Assembly (NCBI RefSeq): GCF_014529535.1
Contig: NW_023503598.1
Coordinates: 558,001-622,000, forward strand
DNA: 64,000 nt
Reading direction: 5' to 3'
Origin: Bradysia coprophila
Taxonomy: Eukaryota; Arthropoda; Insecta; Diptera; Sciaridae
In this document: piece by piece, positions 22,553 through 34,975 of the stretch
Numbering within the stretch: the first letter of the stretch is position 1
Layout: each line of letters opens with the position of its first letter
Notes under the pieces: model-generated
Database searches by the model: none
Told to the model about the DNA's origin: nothing
What the model saw: the letters and a program-made list of their open reading frames with translations, nothing else
Translations under genes and position numbers: made by a program

Positions 22553-24174
22553 TTAAAATTATTTTTTGTCGTAGTGCCATTTGCTTTCAACACTTTATGC
22601 TATGTCAGTCTTTATTGGATGTCCTTTTTAGTTTGTCTCGTGTAAGAATGTTCATATTCAAGGACGTAATCTGACAGTCCCGTAAGTATCAGAAAGAGTT
22701 TGTTCGAGTCTACTACTTCATTTCGATCTAAGTATTTTGAACCGAAATCTTCTTCTTCATCTGTCTTAACACAAATTTTTCAGTATAAGATCTCTTTGAG
22801 CTATCAGTTTATTTGCTCATCGTTATTGTGTTAACAGATGATCTAAATCAGCAGGTTAGCCAGGGCCGAACTGGCGTTGTATGAAGAGCATTTGTTGAAA
22901 GCCATTCAATGCCCTTCATTCATTCAAAAATTGTTTTTCCCATATTTTCCTAGATTTTCTCAAATTTTTTTCAATTTTCACAAAAAAAATGTTTTTTTGA
23001 AAAATTTAGGAAAATTCGGCGAAATTTAGAAAATTTTAGGAAAAGATGGGAACAATGTTTTTCCAAAAATTGTCCCTGGATTTTACTTTTCAAGCGAAAT
23101 TCTCACCTTTACGCAGAAACACCAAACCGATACGATTCGCTTCAGACCACCATGAATCTGTTCAATATAAAATAGATTTCTTCATTTATTGTCCGAGTCT
23201 CAACCCAGCAATCAATCAAAGTTCATGACAATTAAATTGTTATCAGTAAACCTCCATAAATTCATCACGCAAAATAGTTCTAAAAATTTATTTCGATCTT
23301 TAACCTTCGTTGCAAACGTTGTCTGTTTCAAGTATAATTCGCTAAGTAGGTAGTCAGTATTCCACGATTAACAGATGCTTTGTACTTATAATAAATGGGC
23401 TCTAAATGGTGTACTATTATTAAGAAGCAACCAACGTTGGAACATTGTTCTCGAGATAAATGAAAAATCGTTGCTGCTGTTACAAGTCAAGGGAATTTTT
23501 ATTAAAATTCTAATTAACATTCTTCATCGAGATGAAGAACAAACATTTTTTTTTCTCTGCAGATACAGATCTGGCATGTTGACTTTAAAATATATATGGC
23601 ACTATGACCTCCGAGGTATTCATTTGATATACAGAAAAGTTGGTAATGCAATCGTTTCGTTCGTTAGAAAACGATTCAGTTTCGATGATTAGTTTGATCT
23701 TTAACAAACTATTATAATAAGTACAACATGCACCGGTCGATAATTTAAAAGCAATTAAAAATCAATGAACCAACCATAGAGACGTACTCATCAGTACACT
23801 CACTCATCATATTGATCGATTGCAGTTTACCAATTTATCACTGCGTCAGACAATAATAATTCATCTCATCAATAACACGTAAAATTAAATGTTTATTTTC
23901 AATTTGTTTGTTGAACTTAATACTCGTATGGAGCTTTGTTCGAACGAAACCGAAACATCGCAGAGAAAAGATGCAGCGATCTGATATACGCTCAATCAAT
24001 CTAGAGATGGTAATTTATGTTTTGTAAACAATTTTCTTGTTTATTTTACAATAATTATAAAGCGGACAGAATGCCGCCGAAATTCTGTCGCTGCTGATGG
24101 ACCCGATGCAGTCAAAGACATCGAATAAATGTATGGTCCAAATTCGGCAGAAATTGATTTACGTTTCCGGAACA

Positions 24175-24366
24175 AGTTTTTTTTCCTAATTCCCAAATAT
24201 CAGGGAATGAAGGCAGAAAGTCTTCCCACTTCGATAACCTCCATGGTTGATTGAGCAGAATAAACTTACCAGTTTTTTTTCCTAATTCCCAAATATCAGG
24301 GAATGATGGCAGAAAGTCTTCCCACTTCGATAACCTCCCAGGTTCATTGAGGAGAATAAATTTACC
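24175..24366 (+). repeat. 96-bp tandem duplication
   Basis: Two units of 96 bp start with AGTTTTTTTTCCTAATTCCC at 24175 and 24271. They differ at a few bases (for example GAATGAAGG and GAATGATGG). Confidence 0.85.
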
Positions 24367-24732
24367 ATTGAGAGTGAGATTCTAGCACTCATGGGAAAAT
24401 GGTCGGAATCTGAAGGGACAAAAAATGTTGGTACTTCAGTGAATACCTATATTTTTATCACTCTATATGGTCCACCATACTCCCAATTCTGGAACATTAG
24501 GATTTTGAGTGAATATTTAGATTTTTTAGTCCCTTCATGGACCTACAATTCTTCCAAAATCTTCTCAGTTTTAAAACGTCAGAATGTTGATAGATTTTTC
24601 AGATTTTTCTGGGTTCCTTTCTAGATTTTTGAGGATATTCAGTTGGTCCTTTAAAATGCTGCGCAATGAGCCATCATCTCTTACTTTTAAGATTTTATGA
24701 GATGAAGAATCGAATAAGAGTTCTAAAGCTAC

Positions 24733-25113
24733 TGATATCTGTCAAAAAGCGCTACAGAGGGAAATGTGACGCAAGTTCCTGTGTATACTACCAAAACAAC
24801 TGATATCATTTTAGCTGACACATTTTCCGCCTAAATGCATACAATTTCATCAAGAAAATAATTTATAAAGAAAATTTTATCAAAGACAAGTTTGCGTCAC
24901 AAAAGGCGTATGTAGAGTAAAATTTAAAAATATGACCAAAAAGAAAGGCAAGAAAGCCGAGTCATCTGTTTTTCTGTCAAATTGTCTTTATAAAATAATT
25001 TCTCGATGAAATGGTGGCGTTCAGGCGCAGAATGTGTCACCTGAAATGGTATCACTTGTTCTGGAAGTATCCATAGGGACTTACGTCACATTTGAAAGGG
25101 TTTTTGACTGATT
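24733..25113. mobile_element. Palindromic MITE with AATGTGACG.AAGT arms, copy 1
   Basis: The left arm GTCAAAAAGCGC...AAATGTGACGCAAG and the right arm TTACGTCACATTTGAAAGGG with TTTTTGAC are inverted. A second family member is at 35461-35806. It ends about 120 bp beyond the LRR gene's 3' end. Confidence 0.65.
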
Positions 25114-25230
25114 TGATTAAAGTCATTTATTCGTTCATGTTGTAAATTTACAGATTATAACGATGACCATCGTCGATGGAGCGTTTGTTTGACTAAAATA
25201 TTGATTTTTCACATTTAAACTTTAACACAT

Positions 25231-26466
25231 TTAGAAGTTATTGATGCACGTTTTGAACCCTGCCATATATGATGACCTGTTATCGCGGAAATCGATTATA
25301 TTCGACCCGTTGTAACATTTATTTTTCGTGGCAGAAAATGCATTCAGATTCTTAGCTGTATCAAAGAACAACGAATCCATTGAATTGATTTCATTACTCT
25401 CCACATCTAAATCCCTCAACGACGTCATAGCTGCGTTCGAAAACCATTTCGATCTGACGGTCTTCAACTTGTTGTGGGAAACATCAACAAAACTCAATTC
25501 ACTCGATATGAATGTGCCATCGGGAATATCGGCGATATTATTGCGTTCCATGGTCACCAAGTACAGTCGTGAAAGTGTGCTAAACCATTCCCGATTCACC
25601 GTCGTAATGTTGCAATTAATCATCATCAGATATGATAACGACGGTAACGATTTGAATAAATTTGCGGGAATCGGCGCATGAATCCAATTTAGCCACAGTT
25701 GACTCAACGATTTTAAATTTTGGAACCACTGAGTTCTGTATTGGGTAAAGTCATTGCTACCTAGTCCCAAGGCAGTGAGTTTGTTCGTCGCCGGGAACAC
25801 ATTGAGTGGAAGATCAGTAATTTGTAGTGCAGCCATGTCTAGCGTTGTTAGTTCGCTTCCGAAAAGTCCTTCAGGAATCGATGTTATTGGATTGCCATTG
25901 ATATTTAATGTTCTGAGTTTTGGAGCATAGGTGAACAGTGTTGAAGCCATTTCAGTGATTTTATTGTACTGGATGTAGAATGTAACAAGATTCTTACAGC
26001 TTTTTAGTGCTGTACTGGAAATGCTCTTAATTTGGTTGTAGCTCAGATCAATTTTAGTTAATAGTGGCTGATATTGGCATATGTCCATCGATACGCCTGT
26101 GATTGAGTTGCGCGACAAGTCGAGTTCTGTGGCTAAACTGCATTTTATTGTGGAAACGATTTCAATGTTCGCAATCGTAAAGTGGATGAGCTCAATATTC
26201 GGAAATTGTTTACAGATCTGTGATGGAATATTTTTCGTTATGCCACTAATAATCTTCACGATTCCAACACTACCATCAGCATATGAACCCAAATGATGAC
26301 CGGCTATCGATACGGAACCATCGAGACCGTTAGGGTTGTTAACGTTTAAACTGCATTGGTATTTGTTGGACGTTCCCACAGAATATGTACAATCCATTTG
26401 CTGACATGACGTGAAATGTAAAACACTTACAAAAATAATGAACGTCTTAATGAGCGACCGAGCCAT
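25231..26466 (-). CDS. Secreted leucine-rich-repeat protein
   Basis: Single-exon gene, 411 aa from ATG at 26466 (two codons inside the longer open frame, which opens with GTG). An N-terminal signal peptide (about residues 1-22, hydrophobic FIIFVSVLHF) ends before a CQQMDC segment. The body has about ten LRR units of type L-x-x-L-x-L-x-x-N-x-I, for example LTKIDLSYNQIKSI and LRTLNINGNPITSIP. A short cysteine-containing cap closes it. No transmembrane helix or TIR domain is seen, so it is extracellular rather than a Toll receptor. Such proteins often act in recognition or matrix binding; the partner is unknown. The upstream TATAAAA and TCAGT initiator and downstream AATAAA make a complete transcription unit. 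Confidence 0.9.
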   Translation of the reverse strand: MARSLIKTFIIFVSVLHFTSCQQMDCTYSVGTSNKYQCSLNVNNPNGLDGSVSIAGHHLGSYADGSVGIVKIISGITKNIPSQICKQFPNIELIHFTIANIEIVSTIKCSLATELDLSRNSITGVSMDICQYQPLLTKIDLSYNQIKSISSTALKSCKNLVTFYIQYNKITEMASTLFTYAPKLRTLNINGNPITSIPEGLFGSELTTLDMAALQITDLPLNVFPATNKLTALGLGSNDFTQYRTQWFQNLKSLSQLWLNWIHAPIPANLFKSLPSLSYLMMINCNITTVNREWFSTLSRLYLVTMERNNIADIPDGTFISSELSFVDVSHNKLKTVRSKWFSNAAMTSLRDLDVESNEINSMDSLFFDTAKNLNAFSATKNKCYNGSNIIDFRDNRSSYMAGFKTCINNF

Positions 26467-26497
26467 TTTCACTTTTCTAATTGCTAGTTATAGCAAA

Positions 26498-26533
26498 ACT
26501 GACAGTGATTTGATATCACCACCAGATTTTATA
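26498..26533 (-). promoter_or_regulatory. TATA box and initiator of the LRR gene
   Basis: On the minus strand TATAAAA lies at 26533-26527 and an arthropod initiator TCAGT at 26502-26498, about 30 bases downstream. This predicts a short 5' leader of roughly 35 bases before the ATG at 26466. Confidence 0.7.
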
Positions 26534-26539
26534 GAGAAA

Positions 26540-29500
26540 ATGTGCCGCAATATACGCAATCTAATTATGTCTTTGACGTTGCATAATTAATCACGATAAA
26601 GCAGAATTAGCATACAATTAGACTGTAAAATCAATCCCTCCTATAAGATATTAGGTCTTAGCGTTTTTGAATTTATATTTTATTTTGACATTTCGGACCC
26701 AAGAATCATTCCAGAGCGTCTCAGCATTTTAGAGAAGGCCAACACTGATAAATGATGAATAACTAATAATCAGAAAACATTGGGCGAATCGGCCAACAAA
26801 AACAGTATTAATCAGACAGAGTCATTTCAGAGAAATGATAACAGATGGCGCTGCGGTGAGGAAGCAGTAACGTCATCTGTTATCACTTCTCTGAGTCATT
26901 TACGTTCGATTAATGAGTTGTTCAGTTTAAAAGTGGGTGCTATAGACAACGATGACAGTCACAGCTGAACAGATTCACTATACTGTAGGCAGTGATCATA
27001 TCCTAGTCGTCATGAACACAAGAATAGAAAGCAGCAGAATTATTATGCCAATAGATCAATGTCAAATAGCGATTTGTTCTCTCAAATCGTCAATTTCACA
27101 AAGCTAACCAAAAAATTAATCAAATGCTGAACGGCTGACTCCCTGATCCCTGTTAAGATTCGCAGATCAGCCATTTCAAAATAGAATAAAAATGGAAAAA
27201 CGCTCCACCCCATGTGAATAATATCTAATGCCAATATTTGTGAGCGAAATCTCTCGATTCTCAGAAAGTACAATTTAGATGAATTTGGCGTACTTTGCTT
27301 TTATTTTGATTTTTATTACTAGCGCACATATTTTATGATGTTTTGTAAGATAATTTTAACTTTATCATTACCACCCACCAACGTCTAGATAAAATAATAT
27401 TTGCAGAACATTATACAGAACACATTCGGCTACCAGAATTGTAAAACGGTATCTCGATTTGAGTTGTAATTGAAGGTCTGACACGCAATTCAAGATTAGA
27501 AATAACGTAAGATATAGACAGAACTTAACATGGAGCCTGAGAGACAAGTTTCCTCACCCAGCGAAATGACCCAAACTTGGCTTTATTATTTCAATTGAAT
27601 TCACACCATAAGCCTGCAAATTCAAAATGAAACGCACAACAACCACATCAAAGGCAGCGTTGTATCTGGTCAACTCGCTTTATTTTCATATGAGAATGCG
27701 TTGAAATTTATTTTTTAATTCATTGGTTCATCCATCGATTCATCGAAAAATCGAATTATGAAGCGCATTTATGGAGTGAAATTATTTTAGGAGCAACCAC
27801 GAAGTTAACTTCAGCCAACACGTTTCAAGCATAAATGGTAATCCAAATTTAAAAAAAAAATCATAAAAAATAGTACTCCATTTGACAGCTGTCACTTTAC
27901 GATCACTCATGATTGTAGTGCGTTGCTCCTACACATTTTTATGGTCGTTAAAAATTGCATCCCGCAAAATTTGTAGAAGAGATGAAAAGAATCATGCAGA
28001 GTCGTCGCTGCGTTGCATAGCCAAATAGATTTTCATTCCTGTATCTGTGCAGGTCCGGACGTTTCTTTGTTTTTCGAATGTTCAGTTACGTTATTCCAAT
28101 CCACTCGAACGTGACACTTAACTGAGTTTCACGATTGTATGACTTTGGAGCTCAGATTCACCCAAAGCCTAGATTCCGTAATTTTTGTGATCCGCTGGGG
28201 GTATCCATCACCCAGTGTTTATATACTTCGAGTATGCCAACTAAAAACTGAGTTATGTGTTAACTTTTAGCAATTTTTTATTTGGCGCCCTGCAGGTACA
28301 AAGTTCCTGTTACGGCCAGAATCAGACTTAGTGTTCAGTCACTGCACTGAAAAAGCCACCAAATTTTTGATACATGTTTGCGTGCACACTTCCATGTCTT
28401 ATGTGTCTAAACTCGCACGAAGAAAGTATGACCCCAGTGTGTACGAAAGAATTGTAAAGCCTATTCGGCCTCCTAATATTTTCCATGTTAATGCTGGGAG
28501 AAGTGCTATGGTTTAGTGTATGAATCTGGGTCTCGATTCTCATGCGTTCGTGACTCCAACTGTCATGTTACGAATTCTTACAGTTATGAACGTATGAGAA
28601 TTGAGGTCCTGACCTAATGCGAAAATCAACCTCATTTCGTAACTACTATCGAAAATAGCTATTATACAGAACTCAAAACAGAAAACTCCGCTTTATGTTT
28701 GGTGGAGAAAATGTTTTTTTTCTTCTTCGTTTTATTTATTCAGACGACTGGTTCAATGGTTCATTTTCTGCAAATGCATGTACGCTTTAAATATGTAAAT
28801 TTATTTAATTTTGAAAGCATTTGTTTGCTCTTTGTTCGTCTAACCGTTTAAAGAATTTTTTTTTCGTTTTTTTTTCTTCTTACAATTTGTTTCGAAGGTA
28901 AGTACATAGCTTGTGTTTTGTGAAAACGCTTCGAAAATATATATTTAATGTAAAGTCATTTGTCTGACAAAATTGCAGAAATGTCGAAAAATGCTAACGA
29001 CCTCGTAAATGGCGGTGAATCACTTCACTCTGGATTTTTTTTTGTGTTCTGCTCTTGACGTTGATTATATACCGATAATGTAATGTGAGAGCATGTTATA
29101 CACTCCATCCATACATGAATGTGAAAAGCGCCTCTCATTATTTTATATTCTTCTGTTCAGACTTTTAATTTTTATTTCTCGTTTGTGAAGTCATCTCCGA
29201 AGCCATTTAAGTACATTTTCCTTTACAAAATGCGATATATTATATCGAACCGACCAACAATACATAATGTTATAACTAGAGCTAACCGAAATCGGCTACA
29301 CACATACGCTTGAAAGTATAAATGTCGAGAGCGATGCGCATTTTTTAATTAAATTAAAAAGATGATGTGATTGATTGACGTGTTTCAGTTCTACGCCCCT
29401 ACGGCCTACGAAAGGTGTTTCTTTCTTCTGACATTTTAGCAATCGGTTGAACATTTAAAAAAAAAAACTTGATGAATTGACGGCGCCAGTGGAGACCCGT

Positions 29501-29945
29501 ACGTCTCAAGTATATTGTAACCGGCATGTCTACCTTTTTCGAAAATTTGTAACAAGTTACATGATCAATGCTGATGATTTAAAAGATGTCTTTCGAAACT
29601 AATGCATCGTCAGACACATACACATACTTAATATTACCGGTAACTTACTGATTTGAATATGTTTCGTTCGAATTTTTTAATTACAATTGAAATTAAAACT
29701 CTACTCCTGATCATTGAACAATTATTTTTAGGACAACATCTTCATTAATTTTCCAGCATTTTCTGAATTTTCCTTAAATTTTCCCATTTTTTTTTATTTA
29801 GAAAACAAATCTTGGAAACTCTAGGAAAATTCAAGAAAAATGTGGAAAAACGTTTTCCCAAAAATTTACCTTAATATGTGACTCAGTGGCAAGAATCGCT
29901 TTACACGGAGAATTTTTAACTGATTGATATCGTTGGTGCTTTTTG
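26540..29945. other. Intergenic region, no gene supported
   Basis: It contains a palindrome at about 26805-26910 (GATAACAGATG against CATCTGTTATC) and a small foldback at 28529-28604 with arms TCGATTCTCATGCGTTCG and CGTATGAGAATTGAGG. The frames at 28328-28543 overlap on both strands and look fortuitous. Confidence 0.5.
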
Positions 29946-30056
29946 TGGAGGTTTTACACGTACCGAAGCTCATGGATCAGTAACGGTAAATAAAAGTGAA
30001 AATGCACTTTTATTTACCGTTACTGATCCAGAAGCTTCGGAACGTGTAAACCTCCA
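29946..30056. repeat. Near-perfect 111-bp hairpin
   Basis: The arms TGGATCAGTAACGGTAAATA and its complement, extended by GGAGGTTT.ACACGT on the outside, face each other across a loop of a few bases near 30002. It is almost perfect, so it is probably young or under structural constraint. Confidence 0.8.
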
Positions 30057-30401
30057 AGAACGTGCAATGGTGACCTCTTGATAAGTCTCAAGGTTATTTC
30101 AGCTGTCGAAACGTCATCCATAGAGACATAACCAAAAAGTTATAGTTGATAAAAGCGAACATTTGATTTAAATTGATTCATTACAAAAACTGTTGAGAAG
30201 TTCAGACAGGATCTGTCCCACCCAACAGGACATATTGTTTTCATCTTTTTTCAGTACAATAGGGAAAAATTTGAATCATTTGTATTCCACCTGCAAAAAT
30301 CCATCTTATTCGGAGATCAAAATGTCACCAAAGTCGTAAAACCAGTGCTTTCGCACAGGTCCGAAAATTTCACCATAATTGAAATTAACACATCGGTCAT
30401 A

Positions 30402-32007
30402 TTAAGAGTGATATCGCCAAAACTTGAACCAATTTTGGTGAAAATAAATACAATGGTTCGGCGATCCAGGCAAGCTATAGCTCGTTTGAATCGTCTTTCA
30501 ATTCTAAGAAATAGGGATCTTTTAGTTTTTCTGTTAATTTCCCATTTTCGGAGTGAACACGTGAAAAGTCATAGCATGTCAAGGGGTGGTGAAAACAGTT
30601 TTTTTGTGATAGCTCAAGATAAACATGTTTCTAAAAGTTGAAAACTTGTAGGAATATAGGCCTTCGGCAGACCTACATAAAGAGTATGATCATCGGTATG
30701 GGCCGCCACCCGTTCTAGACTTATGACTCAAAATATGGTGAATGTTTGGACAGTCCTACTGGCTTGCAACAGAATTTATCCGCGGAACTGACTATAGGGT
30801 GTTGTAGCTGGACTTACCCTCTTTCATTCCACATATAAAAAACCCCAGATAAATTCTGTTGCAAGCCATAAAGTTAGTTGAAGTAAAATGTCGCTCCAGG
30901 AGACCCATATTTTTAAGTGTTTTAACTTGTTTTTTGTCTTCAAACAGGCTGGAGCGATGGGAATGAAATAAACTAAATCAAAATTACATGTTCAGCTTGA
31001 AATTTTCCTGAACCGAGCGATCACTGGTCTTAAAAAGTTTGCTTTCCTCCTACTTCGTAGTAGGTGGAAAACCTCATTTCTTTGACTTCACAAAATTAAC
31101 AGAAACTCATTGGCTTGCTACGAATATAGGTTGATTGTAAAGTAGAGATGTGCACCGTCAATTTACATATAAAAAACGTGATTTTACACACATTTCCATA
31201 TTGTGTGACCTCTTGTGAAGCACAAATTACATCTTGAGTGGCCATTTATTGACTGTAAACGAATGCTGCGCATCTCTGCTTTACAATAAACCTATATTTG
31301 TAGCAAGCAAATGAGTTTCTGTTCATTTTGTGAAGTCGATATGAGGTTTTCCACCTTCTACAAAGAAGGAGGAAAGCAACATTTTCAAGACCAATGATCG
31401 CTCGGTTCAGGACAATTTCGAGCTGAACATGTAATTTTGATTTAGTTTATTTCATTCCCATCGCTCCAGCCTGTTTGAAGACCAAAAACAAGTTGAAAAC
31501 ACTGAAAAATATGGGTCTCCTGGAGCAACATTTTACTTCAACTAACTTTATGGCTTGCAACAGAATTTATCTGGGGTTTTTTATATGTGGAATGAAAAAG
31601 GGTAAGTCCAGCTACAACACCCTATAGCCAGTTCCGCGGATAAATTCTGTTGCAAGCCAGTAGGACTGTCCAAACATTCACCATATTTTGAGTCATAAGT
31701 CTAGAACCGATGGCGGCCCATACCGATGATTATACTCTTTATGAAGGTCTGCGAAAGGCCTATATTCCTAAAAATTTTCAACTTTTAGAAACATTTCTAT
31801 CTTGAGCTATCACAAAAAAACTGTTTTCACCACCCCTTGACATGCTATGACTTTTCACGTGTTCACTCCGAAAATGGGAAACTAACAGAAAAACTAAAAG
31901 ATCCCTATTTCTTAGAATTGAAAGACGATTCAAACGAGCTATAGCTTGCCTGGATCGCCGAACCATTGTTTTCAAATTGGTTCAAGTTTTGGCGATATCA
32001 CTCTTAA
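30402..32007. repeat. ~1.6 kb long palindrome
   Basis: The left arm 30402 to about 31150 and the right arm about 31265 to 32007 are inverted copies around a centre near 31205. Shared words include TTAAGAGTGATATCGCC, GGTTCGGCGATCCAGGCAAG, GCTTGCAACAGAATTTATC and AAACTCATTTGCTTGCTAC-like ends. The arms carry many substitutions and small indels. A ~60-residue open frame (30450-30641 plus; 31778-31975 minus) is conserved in both arms but resembles nothing I recognise. Confidence 0.85.
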
Positions 32008-33128
32008 TGCAGAGAAATTCCGCATGTAGATGGTATAGGTTCAATTTAAAGAATTTCATTTTAAAATAAATTCGTCTCGACAATGACATATCCGGAGCAA
32101 TATTCCGTTGCTGCTGACTCATTGTGTAAATCTTTATTGCTTTACTTAACGAATTGACCTGACATATACTGTATTAACTCTATGCAACAGCAGCAGCAGC
32201 AACGAACATCTCTAGACTAATTTATGCATCTGAATATCAATTGGTATACAAAACATCGTACACAACAATGTAACAGTAACCAAAACATCTTAGTAAATCA
32301 CACACAGAATTTATTTGATTTTGGAATGTCTATGCGATGGATATGAGGTTTGATAGTTGACTGAAACGTTGGAACTGATCGAGAAATATTATTCTCAATT
32401 AATTAGCTTCAAATTACGGTTTGAGTCGCGCGGTTGCACCTTTATAACAATATTTCTTGTACTTCAACTCAATTTGTTGCTTCATATCAAGTACCCACCA
32501 CTGACCAATCAGACGAAGATAATTTAACGCCTGTTGAATTAAGTTAATTTTTCTGTTCCGAGACTTGTGGCGTTGTCTGTGAGTTTGTTTGATATTTATA
32601 GAGAAGAATTCTCGTTGATTAAAAAATGCAGACGGCCCAGGTTTAAAATTTCATGGATTGCGCAGCATTATCGCATCTTTTACTTCTTTTGATCAAAATA
32701 TTTTCGACAGACATAAAAAACCAAATCTGTTACTTCATTTGTGTTAACATAAATATTGCTGTAAAAGAGCTTATTTCGGTCGGTAACAGATGACCTATTT
32801 CTTTATTTATTATTTACACATGTTTTGTATCGGTTTGAGTTACAACATGGTTCTAATATATCGTGCACCACACTGAAGACACAAACCAAATTTGGTGGTG
32901 GTGTGGTACGATTTTCGATGGAGATGCCATTCTATCATGTGTTGAATGTTTTGTTTGATTGTTCACTCGAGGTAACAGCTTGCACATCGTTTGCCTAAAG
33001 CAGTTATTTATGCTACCGAGTTATAAATGCTTTTATATATTATAAGTATGTGTGGTAAAACCAACGTTATGCATCAGCTCGGAGAGAGAGTTTGGGTTTA
33101 TCTTTGAGTCGACACATAATAGTAGATT
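32008..33128. other. Intergenic, no gene supported
   Basis: AT-rich with a short CAGCAGCAGCAGCAACG run near 32188. A ~45 bp stretch at 33065-33110 (CAGCTCGGAGAG.GAGTTTGG) is shared, inverted, with about 14712-14758 in the large element. Nothing else is recognised. Confidence 0.5.
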
Positions 33129-33245
33129 ACAGCAGAGCCTATGTAAATGAGTAATACATGTGTGCGATGTTTGTGGCGTGTGAGCCGAAGGCGAACCGCC
33201 TAATTTCGCGCACATGTATTACTCATTCACATAGGCTCTTCTGTA
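33129..33245. repeat. Hairpin with GAGCCGAAGGCGAAC loop
   Basis: The arms GAGCCTATGTAAATGAGTAA and TTACTCATTCACATAGGCTC pair, extended by ACATGTGTGCG and CGCGCACATGT, leaving a GC-rich loop. Confidence 0.75.
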
Positions 33246-33270
33246 CTGTTCTTTAATGTGTACTACACAT

Positions 33271-33775
33271 TGTGTAGGCATCCTGTGCGTTGTATTTACA
33301 TTGTCTAAGATGAAAACTACGAAATAATTTTGCATAAAACAGCATTTCGGAACCTTTCCACTTCTAACCATTTTGAACTAAAATTTTATTTTCATTTAGT
33401 AGGCATCGGTTGTGCACGCCATTTCGGCCAAGGCTGTATACTTTATATTTAATTGACTTCTTTGTTGTTGTCATTCTCAGTTTCAGTGCAAAATTTTTGA
33501 TTTTGTTGTTTTAAACTACAAATTCGGTGTGATTTTAGTGTTTTCTTAATGTTATCGATGGCAGGTGTACCAAAAAATTGTTCTGCCTGTGTAGATTCTA
33601 ATTTATGTCGTGGTTTGTGTGAAGTGAAAACATAAACAAAATCATCGAAAAATTTCCGACCAGTGCATGTAAATGATCGCGCATAGCATGTAAATCATCG
33701 AAAAACCTAACATGTAAGTTTCATTTACATTCTCATCGCAGACAATGTAAATACAACGTACAGGATGCCTACACA
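33271..33775. mobile_element. ~0.5 kb MITE with ~37 bp TIRs
   Basis: It starts TGTGTAGGCATCCTGTGCGT and ends with the complement (ACAGGATGCCTACACA). The TIRs continue through TTGTATTTACATTGTCT. The interior has no coding capacity. The target duplication is unclear. Confidence 0.7.
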
Positions 33776-33827
33776 TTAAAAGATCTTACTGACATTTAAG
33801 GGAAACATGGAGGCTTGCCGAGTAACA

Positions 33828-34975
33828 GTAATATATGTTTTCATGTGTCGGGGCCGAAAATGAGGGAGTTTCGATATTTTTCTCAGGTTTTCGACCCCTT
33901 ACATGAATTTTTTTTTGAGTATCTGTTTTGGACGATTGATTTTAGGCACTTTCGCATGTAGCCCTCACTTCGTTCGGGCTACAACAAGCGAAATTGCCTA
34001 AAAATAATCGTCCAAAACAGATACACAAATAACTATTTTATGCCAAATACTGCGAAAGTTTGTATTTTCGGTCCTCAAATGGTGACCGAAAGTAAAAAAA
34101 TTCAGGCCTTGGGCCGAAAGTAAATGTCACTGTCATCATTTTACTTTCGGTCCTCATATGTCACGAAAGCACATGTTCACTTGATTGAAAGTACGCATTT
34201 TGTGTAGTGTTGTGTTGACGATAACCAAATGTTTTATTAGCAAGTGAATGTGTGTATATTGTAATTTTATCTGTTAAATCATTTTTATTTTTATACCAGG
34301 GGGCTGCCGCCCCCTGGACCCCCGCGCTTTTCGGCATTTTACAGTTTTTATAGCAAATTTTGTTGATAAGTCAACAGTTTCATTAAATTTATGTTTTGTT
34401 TCGGACAGAAAATACAAATCTTCCGCAGTATTTGGCATAAAAAATAGTATGCATCACTCGGGGCAAAAGTAAAAAAAAATCAAATCGTGTGATTGCCGTC
34501 CTTGCCTGCGGCGCGGGCTGCAAACTTCACACGTTTGAATTTTTTTACTTTCGCCCCTTGTTATGCAATGGTTATTTGTGTACCTGTTTTGGACGATTGA
34601 TTTTAGGCGATTTCGCGGATTGTAGGCCGAACGAAGTGAGGCTTACAAGCGAAAGTGCCTTAAATCAACCGTCCAAAACAGGTGCACATGTAAGTTTTCA
34701 TGCAGAGGGCCGGAAACCCGAGAAAATTCGAAAAATTGCCCTCATTTTCGGCCCCGAAGCATGAAAAATACTATTTCATGTGTCGGGGCCGAAAATGAGG
34801 GAGTTTCGAGATTTTTCTTGGGTTTTCGACCCCTTACATGAAAAATTTTTTGAGTATCTGTTTTGGACGATTGATTTTAGGCACTTTCGCATGTAGCCCT
34901 CACTTCGTTCGGGCTACAACTCGCGAAATTGCCTAAAAACAATCGTCCAAAACAGATACACAAATAACTATTTTA
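33828..34975. repeat. Stacked CGGGGCCGAAAATGAGG foldback repeats
   Basis: An inverted pair runs from about 33828 to 34770: TCATGTGTCGGGGCCG at the left, CGGCCCCGAAGCATGA at the right. A further direct copy of the left half starts at 34772 and runs to about 34975. Each half holds a smaller hairpin with TGTTTTGGACGATTGATTTT and GCCCTCACTTCGTTCGGGC. The composition of the loops is distinctly GC-rich against the AT-rich surroundings. Confidence 0.7.

Larger units (their letters stand above)
20881..24732. other. Intergenic region with MITEs, no gene supported
   Basis: The features are a TTTTTTATCGGTAGT-rich stretch at 21060-21140, a TTAA-flanked palindrome at 22145-22552 and a 96-bp tandem duplication at 24175-24366. 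Open frames such as 21043-21273 and 23375-23692 show no motif, balanced composition or splice context that would support a gene. Confidence 0.5.

Noticed and set aside
25231..26466. Toll-like receptor
   Set aside because: It has no transmembrane helix and no cytoplasmic TIR domain; it is a short secreted LRR protein.
30450..30641. Conserved peptide present in both arms of the palindrome
   Set aside because: The frame is kept by arm similarity only; there is no motif, no good start context, and one arm reads it on the opposite strand.
30402..32007. Assembly artefact explaining the long palindrome
   Set aside because: The arms differ by many substitutions and indels, which an echo of one read would not produce; reads should still be checked.
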